A stretch of DNA of 64,000 nucleotides from Taxillus chinensis (GCA_023512835.1 CM042084.1:55854793-55918792); one strand, 5' to 3'. Numbered from the stretch's first letter, positions 1 through 12,211 are shown. Numbers and translations are program-made. The notes: generated by a model not told the origin, from the sequence alone.

Positions 1-793
1 AGCGCGATGCGGAATAAGCTCTCCGAGCCTATACTTCATGCGGAGAAAGAGGCGCCGACACGGAACAAGGATTCCAGGACTTCATTCATACGGATTAAGC
101 AACCACCGACACGGAGTAAGAATCCGAGCTTCCTTGATACGAGTAAGGAACCTTATGACGGACTAAGAAGACGCTGTTTCATCATTTCCAAGCCACTTTT
201 ATTGCAATCAGCTCGCTTCGTCTCGATGTAAAACAAACCCGTTGAAAGCCTAAATTCTTACACGTGGATAATGCGGAGATGTGGACGCGATCTCAAATGC
301 AATTGGAATCAAGCAAGAATTCACCACAACTTATGCTTCTAATATTTTGAGCTCCACCTCTCGCATCGGTTAAAGATTCACAGATTTTCCGATGAAGAAC
401 TTCAATGCTTCACACTGCTCGGAAAATGCAGTTCCAAGATAGATTCCTAGGATGTCTTTATATACCTGAAGCAATGTAAAATATATATACGCGCGCGCTT
501 ACTAATACTAAAATACTCACAAGCGTGTATTGTGTGAAATAGCTTATACAGAGATTTACAGCCAAGTGTGTGTAACCATAACGAGTGTTGTGTTGTAATC
601 AGCTAAAGTACTATTTTGCTTCGTTGTAATTATCTTCAGATAATAAAGCAACATACTTCCACTACCTGGTTAATCTTCCGCACTGATTTTATCCGTTTAA
701 CCAGAGTGAGTGTCTAGCCATTAAGAGAGAGAAAGAATTTTCAAAGAGCCTATTCACCCCCCCCCCTCCCTTCTAGGCTCTCCGGGACCAACA
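1..793 (+). mobile_element. Sirevirus-like (Sire-A) 5' LTR, left part outside window
   Basis: The 3' part of a Ty1/copia LTR. It ends with a C-run (about 760-770), the TTCTAGGCTC block and GGGACCAACA, directly before a tRNA-iMet primer binding site. Bases 1-150 carry the iterated CGGA(A/G)TAAGG motif also found in the solo LTRs at 1868-3202 and 36780-38174, and the blocks ACACGTGGAT (about 260) and AGATGTGGAC match them too, so all are one family. A TATA-like TTTATATA lies at 457-464. The LTR start (TGTTGGATC in the solo copies) is not in the window. Confidence 0.85.
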
Positions 794-795
794 AG

Positions 796-807
796 TGGTA
801 TCAGAGC
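796..807 (+). other. Primer binding site, tRNA-iMet type
   Basis: TGGTATCAGAGC lies two bases after the LTR end. It is complementary to the 3' end of plant initiator tRNA-Met, the usual primer for copia reverse transcription. Confidence 0.9.
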
Positions 808-854
808 AAGTTCTACCTGCTCGTAGAGATCCCTCACTCCCTCTCAACTTAACA

Positions 855-1867
855 ATGGCCGAAGAAAGTAGCATGTTATTCAACACCCGCCTTAACTCCG
901 GGGAGCTCAAGAGCCCCTTCCAAACCGGAAGCAGCAGTGAAAATGTTGATCCACCTCAACTTGCTGCCGCCGGCCGCTCCTCAACCACGGAGTTCAGGCT
1001 ACACTTTAAGCAAACCACCAAAGTTCACACCAGAGCTTTTCTCCCAGTGGAAAGCTCGCATGAAGATGTTCATGACCTGTCATGATCATCTAATGTGGCC
1101 TTGTCTTCATCAGGAGCTTCCCATTCCGATGACCATCGGAGAAAATGGGGTCAGGAGGCCAAAGACTGATGCTGAACTCACTCACGATGAAAAAGCCTGG
1201 CAATACGCCAGTGAAAAGGCTTTAGCTTACGTGACATCGTCCTTGGATTCAGAGGCCTTCACGAACGTCCAGGGCTGCACGACAGCAAAAGCTGTGTGGG
1301 ACAAATTGACTATTCTATATGAAGGAAGTCAGTCCCAGATGCAGAACGTCATTTGCGCTCTCAGATAGAACTTTGAGAGCTTCAACCACAAACCTGGTGA
1401 ATCCCTGGAGAGCATCTATCGGCGATTCGGCAAGCTCATCCTGGAATTGAAATCTGTCAACGAGCACTACACTCAGTTCCAAATAAATGACAAGTTCTTT
1501 CGTTCCCTGCCGGATCGCTATTACTCCAAGCAGCTACAGATGCAATCCAAAGACAACTGGCAGTATGCTCCCCTTGAAGAGCTATATGGAGAGCTACGGA
1601 CTCATGAGGTCAGATTCAAATACACTGACCGAGACGAGAAGATAGCTCGGAAAGAAAAGGGGGTAGCTCTTAAGGCTACGGCTGGACCAAGCATGCTGAC
1701 GGAGGATGATACGGAAGAGTCAGAAAACTCTGAGTCAGATATGGAAGAAGAAATAGAACTCCTGGTGAAATCCTTCACACGATTTCTGCGGAAAAGCATA
1801 AAAGGATTCAGAAAAGGCTCTTCCTCATCCTCGAGAAGGAAGGAGCGGTCGGAGTCGACATCCCAAG
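855..1867 (+). pseudogene. Sire-A gag, N-terminal part (broken)
   Basis: Capsid-like Gag of a Ty1/copia element. The likely start is ATG 855 (MAEESS). The reading frame shifts near 940-1000 and then continues through the copia gag (UBN2-type) core: FSQWKARM, an AKAVWDKL motif near 1290-1310, a stop after ICALR at about 1366, then ESLESIYRRF and NDKFFRSLP. A highly acidic Ser/Glu stretch and a Lys/Ser/Arg-rich tail lead to the point at 1867 where a reversed solo LTR has been inserted. The frame continues after it at 3203. With at least one frameshift, one stop and a 1.3-kb insertion it cannot make Gag. Confidence 0.85.
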
Positions 1868-3202
1868 TGATGGTCCCTTGGAGCCTAGAGGGGGTGAATA
1901 GGCTCTTATCGAAACTCTTTTCTTTCTCTTAAGACACAAACACTTATCTAGTTAAGTGATAAAATCACTGCAGAAGATAACCAGATAGTGGAAGTATTTT
2001 GTTTTATTATCACAAGATAAATACAACAAAATAGAAGCAAGACTCTCTCACACTCTGTTTACAAATGAACTCACACACTAGCCAAATTCTATCTCCCAAA
2101 AAGAAGTCGCTTGTACATACATAGGGTTAATCTTTGCTTACAAATGCACACGCGCTCTATTTTACATAAATGTACAAGTATGAATATTTATACAAAAGAT
2201 TCCTACGAGACAGCCTTGGAACTTGTAGTTCCGGAATGCGTTCAGCACTAACTATCCCTCGGTAATCTCTCTGCCTTGACTGCTGCGGATTGTGGAGCTC
2301 AAGATCTTGGGTTTGAAGAGTATAAGTGTCTTTGTGAGTTCCCAAATATAATTAAGGTTGTGTCCACATATCTGGGTGATCCACGTGTAAGATTCTTCAG
2401 GTTCTCAACGAGTTTGTCTTACATCGGGACACTGCGAGCTGATAACTTTAAATGCGGTTGAGTTGAAGCAGTATCTTTTTGGTCCGGTGTAATTTTCCTT
2501 ACTCCGTAGCTAATGAGGCTCGGAAGCTTACTCCGTGTCAGTGATTGCTTACTCCGTATCTATTTGGTACTGGAATCCTTAGTCCGTGTCAGCGTTTCCT
2601 TACTCCGTATGTAAGTTCCTTACTCCGTATGTAAGTTCCTTACTCCGTATAAGTGAGTGGCCTGGATTCCTTACTCCGCATCTAATTTCCTTACTCGTAT
2701 GTAAGTTCCTTACTCCGTATAAGTGAGTGGCCTGGATTCCTTACTCCGCATCTAATTTCCTTACTCCGTATAAGTGAGTGGCCCGGATTCCTTACTCCGC
2801 ATCTAATTTCCTTACTCCGTGTCTAATAAAGACTCGGGTCCTTATTCCGCATTTGTACTTCCTTACTCCGCATGTATGGAAGACTCAGATGCCTTACTCC
2901 GTGTCTTCTTTTACTTCGTGCAACCTTGTAAACCAAGACTCTTACTTAGCGTCAATTTGACTTAGTCCGCACGAATGTTCCTTGTTCCGTATGTATTGGT
3001 GACTTGGTTATTTACCAAGTGTTTGACGACACTCACTCTTGTCCGGATCAGGATTATGTATTCTGTCCTTAGCTTTGCTCTCACGAGTGTATCTCCGGAT
3101 TAATAACACATCTTCTGCAATAATCAAATAAACACAAAAGAGCTCAGATCAAATTACATAAGGCTTTATCAGCATTATCCAAATTCTGGGTTTGATCCAA
3201 CA
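1868..3202 (-). mobile_element. Solo LTR of the Sire-A family, reversed
   Basis: A 1335-bp LTR with TG...CA ends, bounded by perfect 5-bp target duplications CCAAG at 1863-1867 and 3203-3207. On the minus strand it starts TGTTGGATCAA and ends GGGACCATCA. No internal element sequence is present, so this is a solo LTR formed by LTR-LTR recombination. It sits in the gag of a relative of its own family. It aligns along its length with the forward solo LTR at 36780-38174. Confidence 0.95.
2490..2995 (-). repeat. Array of short CGGAGTAAGG repeats in LTR U3
   Basis: About twenty-five copies of TTCCTTACTCCG(T/C)AT or variants (reverse complement ATACGGAGTAAGGAA), some in a larger duplicated unit that includes AAGTGAGTGGCCTGGA (about 2650, 2720 and 2770). 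The same unit is iterated at 37000-37570 in the other solo LTR and at 1-150. The repeats lie upstream of the LTR TATA region, so they probably act as, or were, U3 enhancer repeats; that role is inferred. Confidence 0.85.
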
Positions 3203-4399
3203 CCAAGACTGCTACAATTGCGGGAAACCTGGTCATTGGACCAAGGACTGTAGATCCAAACCCAAGACGGCCGACAAGGATGACAAGGTTAAACCCCGAC
3301 GCTCCACCTCAGACAATAATAAAATGAAGAGGAAGGCGTTCGTCTCAAAATACAACAGTAGTTCGGAAGAAGAAGAGGAATCTTCAGACGACGAACCAAC
3401 GGAAAAGAATGAGAGATTAATAATTCCTCATATGTATCAAAATATGAGTGGTCAGACTAAATGCCTAGAACTTATTGTTTCTAAACTTGAAAAGGACATA
3501 GCTGACTACCAAAGCAGGGAGGTTTGGTATCACAACCTAAGAGCTGAAAATCACTTGCTGAATACCAACCTCACAGGCATGAATGTACATCTTAAAAGAC
3601 TCGAGATTGAACTTGAGAAGGAAAAGGAAATAAATCGTAAATGGCTAAAATCTAGAGAAATAGCCTCTACATTTAAAACTGATCCTGACAATATCTGAGT
3701 CAAACCTGGCCTAGGATCCGAATCCACTTCCACTGCTCCCATTCTCGAGTGCCCTCCGGACTACACTCCAAAACTAACCAACCTATATCCTGTTAGTACA
3801 TCTAAACCGTTGGATGGTTTTGTTTCAGGTGGCACCATAGTTTATGATTGTGCAAGAGAGGCTGTTACTGCTAATCCTGAAGTAGTAGCACCCGTACCAA
3901 ACGATGAAGGGAAGGTTGCTGTAGTTAAAGCCGAAACAACAGTACCCAGAAACAAAGAAAAGGAAAAGGTTGACGCTTCTAGGGCAAGAACGCGTCACCC
4001 GTTCGCAGAGGATTAGCCCATAGGGAACAGAGTAGGAAACCTGTTAAGCCAAAGAAACCTGTATCCCCAGCTGTAACTCCACATCATAGTGTCTATTCGA
4101 TATGTCGTGAAATAGGTCACTACTATTATGAATGTTGGAGTCTATCTGATGACTGGTTGTGTAATAACTTTTCAATCAATAAAAATCAAGTTGTCAAAAA
4201 GGGTTCTTCTCGGAAATCTAAATCTAAAACTCCTCGGAGCATCTCTCCTAAGAAAACCCAAGTTAAAGAAGCAACTAATACGAAAAAAGATAAGTCAACC
4301 TGGAAAGTTAAAGTTCTGTGCAACGTAAAATCGGGAATAGTTAACACTGTTGTTGCTTCTCCTAACCGCTCGAAACAAGTTTGGGCACCAAAAGTGTAA
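3203..4399 (+). pseudogene. Sire-A gag, C-terminal part with zinc knuckles (broken)
   Basis: Continuation of the gag interrupted at 1867. It begins with an intact CCHC nucleocapsid knuckle (CYNCGKPGHWTKDC, about 3209-3250), then a basic and Ser/Glu-rich segment, then a long coiled-coil-like region (KLEKDIADYQ, LEIELEKEKE) ending in a stop at 3696-3698. Further coding-like pieces follow. A second knuckle near 4095-4140 reads YSICREIGHYYYEC, so its first cysteine is replaced by tyrosine. A Lys/Ser-rich linker runs to a stop at 4399. A Gag with a knuckle, a coiled coil and a second distal knuckle is also seen in the Sire-B copy at 49800-52200. Confidence 0.8.
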
Positions 4400-4408
4400 T
4401 CTGTTGTC

Positions 4409-5690
4409 TTGCAGGAGCATCTATGGAATTCACTGCCATCTCACTTGAAGTCAAAGATCAATCAAAGCAAGTGGATACTCGATAGCGGATGCTCCGGACA
4501 TATGACGGGTGATAAGTCTCTGCTCGTGGATGTTACTCACAAACGAGGCCCATCCGTAACATATGGGGACAATAGTAAAGGTAAGACTGTGGGGTATGGC
4601 ACTTTAACCAACGGCTGTGTATCAATAACTAAGGTTGCATTAGTCGAAGGTTTGAAGCATAATCTGCTGAGTGTCAGTAATTTATGTGACAAAGGATTCA
4701 CAGTTTCCTTTTTGTCAAACACCTGCACAGTTAGAGATAACTTATCCGGAGATATCAAGTTATCCGGATCAAGAGATGGGGACATATATTCTGTGGTCTT
4801 GAAAAACAATTCTTCTGACCCTGTATGTTTCCTCACCATAGCATCACATGAAGATAGTTAGCTATGGCACAAGCGTTGCGCACATTTAAATTTTAAGACC
4901 TTGTCTAAATTAGCGTTGCTTGATTTGGTCACTGGCTTGCCTAAACACAAATACTCTAGAGACACTCTCTGTCGAGAATGCCAACTTGGCAAACAGACCA
5001 AACATAGTTTTAAGAGCTAATCAGTTAATTCAATAACTGCTCCTTGACAACTACTTCACATGGATCTTTGTGGTCCCATTTGTGTTTCTTCACTAGCTGG
5101 TGCGAGATATACTCTTGTGGTTATCAATGACTTCACCAGGTACACATGGGTGTTGTTCATGAAATCTAAGGATCAAACCTTTCAACACCTTGTCGATCTC
5201 TTCAACTAGATAAGCAACTCACAAGGACTGAGCATTAAATGCATCAGGAGTGATCATGGTACAGAATTTGATTTTTCAGATATGAGGTCATATTGTTCTG
5301 AACAGGGCATTCAACACAACTTCTCTGCGCCCAGAACTCCACAACAAAATGGGGTAGCTGAGCACAAGAATCGCACTTTAGTCGAGGCTGGCAGATCAAT
5401 GTTAGCAGGGGCAAAGCTTCCTCTCTGTCTATGGGCTGAAGCAAGGTCTCATCGCCTGCTATGTTCGAAACGGAACTCTTATAAATAAATTTACCATGAA
5501 AACACCCTATGAGATGTGGAAAGGCCGAAAGCCTTCTATTTCACACTTCAGAATTTTTGCGTGTACTTGCTACGTCTTGAACAATGGAAAAGGTCATTCT
5601 AGTATTACATGAGATAGAAACTTTTGACTTCTCATACACTAATGCCAAGGCTCGAAGCAAGGCTTTTCATGGGTATCTAGCATGGAAAAA
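4409..5690 (+). pseudogene. Sire-A pol: protease, GAG-pre-integrase, integrase (truncated)
   Basis: Copia pol fragment. The aspartic protease motif WILDSGCSGHMTG is at about 4471-4510. It is followed by the LLSVSNLCDKG region, then the GAG-pre-integrase zinc motif (histidines near 4870-4890, CRECQLGKQTKHSF near 4972-5013) and the DDE integrase core: DLCGPI near 5060, SDHGTEF near 5251-5271 and NGVAEHKNR near 5350. Several stops (for example at 4858-4860, 5019-5021, 5206-5208) and frame changes break it. Homology fades after FHGYLA near 5690. No reverse transcriptase or RNase H follows, so the element is 3'-truncated. Confidence 0.85.
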
Positions 5691-6047
5691 ACCTAGAAAG
5701 ATCAGTGGTAGTCCCTACCATCTGAAAGTCCATCCATCGTTTCCTCCATGGCAGCAACAACTCATAGCATATGCCAAGGCCCAGAGAGACCCAAGTCAGG
5801 TACTCCCTCAAAAAGAAGCAGAACTCAAAACCATGTGGTAGCAAGTTTAAGAGCAAGAGGAGACCATCTGGGCATTGAACGAGAGAATCCGCCAATTGGA
5901 AGAATTAGCCGAAAGAGAAACCTAAAGATAGTTTGAAAAGATCAAGGCTTGCTCCAAATCATGTAGCAGTATATGCATTAAGACTCTTTTTGTTGTATTT
6001 TAGTTTTCTTTCCACCAATAATCTTTGCTTTATCAATCAATAAATTG
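5691..6047 (+). other. Coding-like coiled-coil remnant, unplaced
   Basis: This gap between two copia elements encodes, with stops, a stretch that includes YAKAQRDPSQ and WALNERIRQLEELAERE, which looks like the end of a coiled-coil protein. It then becomes AT-rich DNA. I do not recognise the family. It may be the tail of an extra retrotransposon ORF or of a captured gene. Confidence 0.3.
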
Positions 6048-8063
6048 TGTTGGGAATCATACGATTTGGTGAAGCTGCCAGGAATATCTCTAAGTCTGGA
6101 TACTCGTAGATCCAAAGGTACAAGGGTCGAAGAGTCGAAGTTCGAAGAAAGTAAAACTGTCACTACGCTTAAAAGCAAATGACTCATAGACTCGAAGTCA
6201 GAGAGTCACAGCTGGAAAGTGACAGAATAGCAAATGACTCAAAGACCCGAAGGACGTAAAAATGAAGAGTCCCCAAAGATGCCTTAACAATTGACAAAAC
6301 ATAAATCAACATAGAGACTCAGAGACTCGAAGGGTCAAAGGGTCAAAGAGTTGAAGTCACACATAGAAACTGTCAACTACTAAGCTTTAGGAGACTCATA
6401 GACTCGAAGGTCGAAGGTCGAAGAGTCTAGTCCATTGAGCTAAATGAACTAACAAATGAATTTGTAACTAAGACTCGAAGGCTCCAAGAGTCCTAGGCTC
6501 AGAGAGTCGAAGAGTTGAAGACAATTAATGTGAAGAAATTGTCAACCCATAAATATGACCAAGACTCATAGACTTGATAGGCAAGAGTCATAGCTGAAAA
6601 GTCGGAGTCGTAGAGTCTAAGACTCAAAGAGACGGAGACTCAGTTTGCCATCACCTACCAACAAAAGGCTGAGCATTAAACTCACAGAGTCGAAGACCCG
6701 TAGGGTCAAAGATTCACCATACACCCTCAGCTGACCGAAGCTAACTGAGCGACTAGAGTAAATAGAGTCGAAGACTCGCAGCTAAGACAACAGGCACTGG
6801 CTAAGGACATTCTTCTCTTGTGTCACTCGAAGAGTCGTAACAAAGGGTCGTAAACTCGTAGAGTCAAAGACTCACTTAGCAAAGAGTGAACCACATGACT
6901 TAAGCCAACCTACCATTTGCCACCCTCGGAGACTCAAAGATATAAAGTCGAAGATTTGTAGCTATTAATAGTTAGGTGCACTGAAACCATTAAGTGTCAA
7001 AGCAAAGAGTCACAAACTTGCAGAGTCAAAGACCACATCATAAAGTAAATTATTCATAACCTAAAATATGCTATGCACGAAGACTCAAAGATAACCAAAG
7101 TCGACGACTCACAGAATCTAATGCTATCGACGCCAGAAACATCATTATACATCAAAGTAGGCTCGACCCAAATCTTCGAGTGAAATCTTCGAGCCACCGC
7201 ACCTTTGAGGCAAACTCACAACACAACATCTTTACTTAGCGATATCATAAACTAGGGTTTGTGTAGTTTGCCTGCACCGCTTTGAACAGTCAAGCGCATT
7301 TATTTATGGATTAATGACTACCACTTACCACCATCAGATGAACGGCACATATCTAATTTAACCAGTATGGGCAACAGATCTGCAGAATCAAAGCAGATTA
7401 ACCCATCCTCTGTACTTCCTCAAATTCAATGGCGAGAAGTCAGACTATCAAGATGGACGACAAGGCGCACATGCACTATAACCTTAAAATATATCTCTCA
7501 CACGCTTAACAAAATAAATATGTCAAAATCCCATGGAAAGCGAGGAACACAGAACACAAGAAAAAGTATTCTGATATTCATAAAAGAAATAACTCTTATA
7601 GAATAAAAAAAGGAGTTCCAACAAAAGAGAGAAAAACTCTGGGAGAATTCTTCCAAGTGTTGTGCGCCGTGTTGATCAAAGAACAAGAACATCCTTGAAT
7701 GATTTATCATACAATCTTGTTCAAACAGATCTAGTATAATCATCTAGTCTACTCTTTATGTTGTCTATCCACGGTCAAAATCTATCTTAGAACATTCCAA
7801 ACGAAGTCAATCTCTTCATATTGACATTCGTAGGAACATTCACTCCATATCTGAGGTCTGTCCCATCTAGTGTATTTACTCTACTCTCAGATTTGTTTGA
7901 TAGTCAGTAATCACTCCTACATGATATTGTCATCTTTTCATTAATATTATACCATAGTCATCTCTTGGATATTCATTCACCAGCTTACAGTCTTAGCTTC
8001 CACAAAAAGAGTCTATTCAACCCCCCACCCCCCCCCCCCTCTAGACACACTTTGGGACCTACA
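6048..8063 (+). mobile_element. Sire-B 5' LTR
   Basis: A 2016-bp LTR that starts TGTTGGGAATCAT and ends GGGACCTACA, two bases before a primer binding site. Its start and its CTATTCAACCCCCC...TCTAGACACAC end match the reversed LTR at 20894-22234. The U3 (about 6070-7130) is packed with GACTCGAAG / GAGTCGAAG words. The long C-run (about 8020-8038) near the end is a Sirevirus-type trait shared with Sire-A. Confidence 0.9.
6060..7130 (+). repeat. Array of GACTCGAAG-type short repeats in Sire-B U3
   Basis: Dozens of copies of GACTCGAAG, AGAGTCGAAG, GACTCATAG and close variants at irregular spacing. The core TCGA is self-complementary, so many copies are near-palindromic. The reversed Sire-B LTR shows the same array as CGACTCTACGAGTC words (about 21480-22190). 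Confidence 0.85.
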
Positions 8064-8065
8064 AT

Positions 8066-8078
8066 TGGTATCAAAGCA
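8066..8078 (+). other. Primer binding site, tRNA-iMet type
   Basis: TGGTATCAAAGCA begins three bases after the Sire-B LTR end. It differs from the usual TGGTATCAGAGC by one transition. Confidence 0.85.
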
Positions 8079-8104
8079 GTTCTACATCTCTGTAGAGATC
8101 CTTA

Positions 8105-10105
8105 ATGACAAATATGGATTCCAGCAGTGCAGCTCCAGTTCCAGAGCAAGCTCAAGTTTCGGTTAAGAAACAAGAAGCCAGTTGTGCTCCAACAGTGGAA
8201 CCGACTATAGAGTAAAAGAAAGAAGAACCGAGCACCAACAACAACAAGAAAGAACAAGAAGACTTCTACGATGTCCTTCCTAAGCTCATCGTCCCAAGTC
8301 CCTATATGCACACCCGCTCACTTCTCCAAATGCAAAGTAAGAATGAGAGCTCACCTGGACATGCTTGACACCTTTCTCTGGGAAGTTATACCAAACGGAC
8401 CTTATACGCCAAAGAGCATGCAGTTTACAAACAAAAGACCCAAACAGTTGGTCCAAGGTGGAGCAGAGGAAAGTGAAGTTTGGCTTTAAAGCAAAAGCCG
8501 TCCTTTTCTCTGCACTCGACGATGACATGTTCATGGATATGCTGGACCTTGATATGGCGAAGGAGGTATGAGACAAACTCTGTCTCATCTGTGAAGGAGA
8601 TGAACAAATTTGGGACAACAAGATTTCCATGCTCAAGTAGGAGTATGAAGCCTTCAGATGTGAACCAAAGGAGTCCCTTGATAGTATCTACAAATGGTTC
8701 ACTAGTCTAATTCAATGGATGAAGAGCTACAACGTTGAGATCTCTCAGAAGGACAAAAATGACAAATTTCTGAGATCTCTACCTCTAAGACTGCTAATAA
8801 AGACATCAGCCATCCGTCAACTAAAGGAATAGAAAACTTGTGCTTTGGAGGCACTTTATGGAGACCTCAAAACATTTGAAATGCAAAACAAAGAGCTTGA
8901 GGCATTTGGAAACCCCTCCAAGAAAAAGGAGAAGTCTATCGCTTTTAAGGCTATTGAACGAAGGGAACCATCCTCTAAAGAGGAAAAAGAAGGAGAAGCT
9001 AAAGATCTTGATACAGACAACACCTCAGATCAAGAGGTAGCATTTCTGATCAAGAAGTTGCTGAAGAGAAAGGGAAACTACAAGAGGAAAGTTAGGCAAT
9101 CATTCTCATGCTTCTCTAAGGGAAAGGATAAGGAGAAGTTACAGTGTTATCACTGCAACAGGCCCGGCTACTTCGCTGTCGACTGCTACAAGCTGAAGAG
9201 GGAGAAGAAGGAGGCAGCTAAGCAGAAGAAGAAGAAGACCAAAAGCTCCTCAAGCAGAAAGGATGACAAGAGGAAGAAGGCCCTTATCACCAACAAGTTC
9301 AATAGTGACACTGAGGAGGAAGAAGAATCCTCAGATGAGGAGCAGAAGAAAAAGGGTCTTATCTACTTCATAGCTGACACCTCACCTCCTCTCAAGGTAA
9401 GAAGTTATGATCAACTCTACATGGAATATGAAGATACTTATAGAGATCTTAAGGAAATAGAAGAACAATTTCTCCCTATGAAAGCTGACAAAGAAAGATA
9501 TTACTCTAAATTGGAAAGGCTTTCATGTGAATATAGAGACTCACTTGATGACTATGAATGAACAGAGAGAAGATTAAGAGCAAAATTGAGTGAGATGAGA
9601 AACTCATACGATGATCTTTTGGATAAAGTGCCTCAATTAAAAATGACAAATAAAGACATCGATATGCTAGAGCAGGAACTAAAAGAAACTAAAGCTGAAC
9701 TAGAGAAAGAGAGATAAATGAGTAAAAAGTGGTAGGACTCTCCTAAGATTGCAGCCCACTTTAGAACAACGCTAGACATTAAAGGTATAGCCTTAGGTTT
9801 AGGTTTCTATGAGGACCTAGTAGCCAAGGGGCTCAGACTTACACAATGCAAACCAAGTGTCTTGCCGAATTTGTTCCTGCTGGCAATGTGCTTCTTGATT
9901 GTGGAAAGGAGGTATCCATGGCTGTTATTAGCATACCCAACTTGTAACACTCAAGCAGAGTGATAAGGGTATTGTTGTATCTCAGGACAGTGATACAGCA
10001 GTTGAAAAGGTAGAACTGAAAGCTAAACCTCAAATCAATCTGCCCTCTACATCCCAAAACAAGGGTAAGGGTGTAGTAATTCAGGAGACAAACCCAAATA
10101 GTTAT
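8105..10105 (+). pseudogene. Sire-B gag (broken, 3'-truncated)
   Basis: Gag of a Sirevirus-like copia element. The probable start is ATG 8105 (MTNMDSSS). A stop at about 8212-8214 and several later stops and frame changes break it. Recognisable parts are the capsid-like region (LFSALDDDMFMDM near 8505-8545), DKNDKFLRSLPL near 8752-8787, a Lys-rich segment, a zinc knuckle at 9145-9186, an acidic DTEEEEESSDEE stretch and a coiled-coil tail (ADKERYYSKLERL). The knuckle reads CYHCNRPGYFAVDC: the third ligand, histidine, is tyrosine here, while the related copy at 51296-51337 keeps it. Homology stops near 10105 at a junction with other LTR sequence. No pol follows. Confidence 0.85.
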
Positions 10106-10106
10106 T

Positions 10107-11640
10107 TGATATTCCCAAGATCCAAGCAAGATCGTCCGGGTATGTGTGTGTGTGTATACAGAGACGGGAGTGAATCTGTATACTTAAAACTATTTTTTAT
10201 AGTTTTAGAGTAGTACTCTTTATAGAGGTATTCTACAGATGTGGTTCTTGTTTGAGTGGTTTTTAGTGTTTCATGCAATATCAATTAACAGTAGGTATGT
10301 ATGGGAAGTAAAAGACAAAGACACACAGTTTACGTGGTTCGATCAATGTGATCTACTCCATGGTGGTGAGGGTATACCTACACCGAGTCCAATCCACTAT
10401 ATGCTTTCAATACAGTAAGGTCTAGCCCTTATTACAAAATGATGAACTCTCTTGTCTTTCAAATGCAAATACAAAAGTAGCATTACTCTAGTACTCACTC
10501 ACTGTGATGAACTGTCTATCACAATCTGCTCCTACGTATTCAATCGCTTTCATTGCTTTTCAATCACTCCTTTTCCAAACTCACAACCTGTTCGTTAAAT
10601 GTATGAGGAACGTAAACAGATTAACTTACTGTTATCTTGATTACAATCTTTCTCTCTCTTTGTGACTACTGTACGAACTACTCTGCGTCATCTTTTGTAT
10701 CACTCTAGATACCTTTCTTGTATTCTATAATATTCTGATGCCTTTGAAGTATGGCATCTTCCTTGCTTTTATAGGACGGCCATAGTAAGAAACCCTTCGC
10801 TAGGGTTAAGCATGTTCCACCTTCAGATCTCCATCATTGAAACATGTTAAATTGGCCTCAGATGACATCCACGTGTTTTCCAGTACTTAGTGTGTTTAAG
10901 GACGTTGTTCAAGAGATAACTTACTAAAATGGCGGCCTTCAGTGCGTTTCTCTCCTTCGACTAGCCATAGCCTCGAAGATGTATGCCTCGTAGCTTCGCT
11001 GATACTTCTTCAAGTGCATATGTTACGACCTCTGAGTCTTTACCTTCGAATTTTTGAGTCGGTGCCTTCGAGCCTTCGATCTTTGAATTGATCTTCCAAT
11101 TCTTCTACTCTTAGGCGTCGAACCTAAGTTAGAATCGCGCTCACTGACTTTCCACTCTATGAGTCTTCGAGTCATCAAATCTCCAGCTTCGAGCCAACGA
11201 CAACCGCATTCTACCTTGGCTAATCATCTGCTCACATCAACGGGTCTCTGTTCTCGGCAACAAGTCTTCCGTTCAATCTTCGACCCTGCGAGATTCAACT
11301 CTACGACACTGCCACTTTACACCCAATGGGTCTTCGAGTCTACAAGTCTTCGAGTCTTCAAGACGCTGCTCTCCACCTGACTGCACTTTAAATCTTCTAG
11401 TCTTCAACCCTGTGCATCTACGAGTCTACAACCCTGCATACCTTTGAGTCAACTGATTTTTGACCTTGTGAGTCTTCGAAGGTCCGGATCTTCGCCCCTG
11501 ATCTTTGACCCTGAACATACATGGTTAGACTCCCTCTACGAGCTCACTCTAAGAGATCACTCTACGAAGCTATCCAACCCTATACGGATCTTCGACTCTG
11601 CGTCTACCTGCTTTTGCATCCTATTGACAACAATGACAAC
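10107..11640 (-). mobile_element. Reversed copia LTR fragment, borders approximate
   Basis: Sequence foreign to the gag at 10105 begins TGATATTCCC. It contains TTTACGTGGTTCGATC (10330-10345), the reverse complement of the GAACCACGTAAA block common near the 3' ends of plant copia LTRs, and further right (about 10960-11600) many TCGAGTCTTCGA words like the Sire-B U3 array. A minus-oriented LTR with its U3 on the right fits. I could not find a convincing TSD, so the ends, especially the right one, are uncertain. Confidence 0.5.
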
Positions 11641-12180
11641 CACAAGGACCATGGGAACAACAACTGTGATAGCCTGTGTGGCTGTGGAACTGTGTTAGCC
11701 TGTGTGGCTGTGAATGTGGTGGCCTGTGTGGTCGTGGCAATGGTTATGTTCGCTGGTGTGGTTTGCTTATGTGTTGCTTTATTTATAAATGCTAATTATA
11801 ACTTGTTTATATATTACAGCCACTACACTACACCTGTGCACGTCATCATGTAGATGCTAGGAGCATGGGATGAGTTGGGGAGACATGATCCCTACTGAGT
11901 TGTAGTTGCTCATTCCTCCTGTTATGATTTGCTTTTCTTTTCAGGAACCTACAGGCATTAGGTGGAACACCAAGGTGAAGGACCGAGTTTATTGTTTTGT
12001 TGCTTTTTATATTATGTTATCTTGAGGAAACTAATGTAACCCCAAATGGGGAAATGATGTAAAAGATATTTGAATATAATGAAGACATGTGGTATCGTTA
12101 AACCCAACCCCTTGCCCACCGGGTGGGGTATAGGGGAGTCACGAACTAGTTTCCTCGGGTTAGAAATTCGGGGCGTGACA
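11641..12180 (+). mobile_element. 3' part of a gypsy-type LTR ending GCGTGACA
   Basis: This segment aligns with the 3' half of the LTRs at 12212-14072 and 18662-20523. Shared landmarks are TGTTAGCCTGTGTGGCTGTG repeats, ATGTAGATGCTAGGAGCATGGG, CAGGAACCTACAGGCATTAGG, the TTTCCTCGGGTTAGAAATTCG block and the terminal GCGTGACA at 12180. It is more diverged than the two LTRs of the intact element are from each other, so it is an older, truncated relative lying just upstream of them. Confidence 0.7.
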
Positions 12181-12211
12181 TGGTACATTTTTCAGCATGC
12201 CACATCATTTC
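12181..12211 (-). pseudogene. CACTA Tnp2 transposase relic, downstream piece
   Basis: A 31-bp stub between two LTR borders. On the minus strand it continues the Tnp2 relic at 20524-20893 once the 12212-20523 element is removed, and contributes MWHAEK, which fits the M-x-W-H-A segment of CACTA Tnp2 transposases. The left side is cut off by the LTR fragment ending at 12180. Confidence 0.55.

Noticed and set aside
2490..2995. Regularly spaced direct repeats resembling a CRISPR array
   Set aside because: The units are short, variable and unevenly spaced, lie inside a TSD-bounded plant LTR and recur in the other copies of that LTR family.
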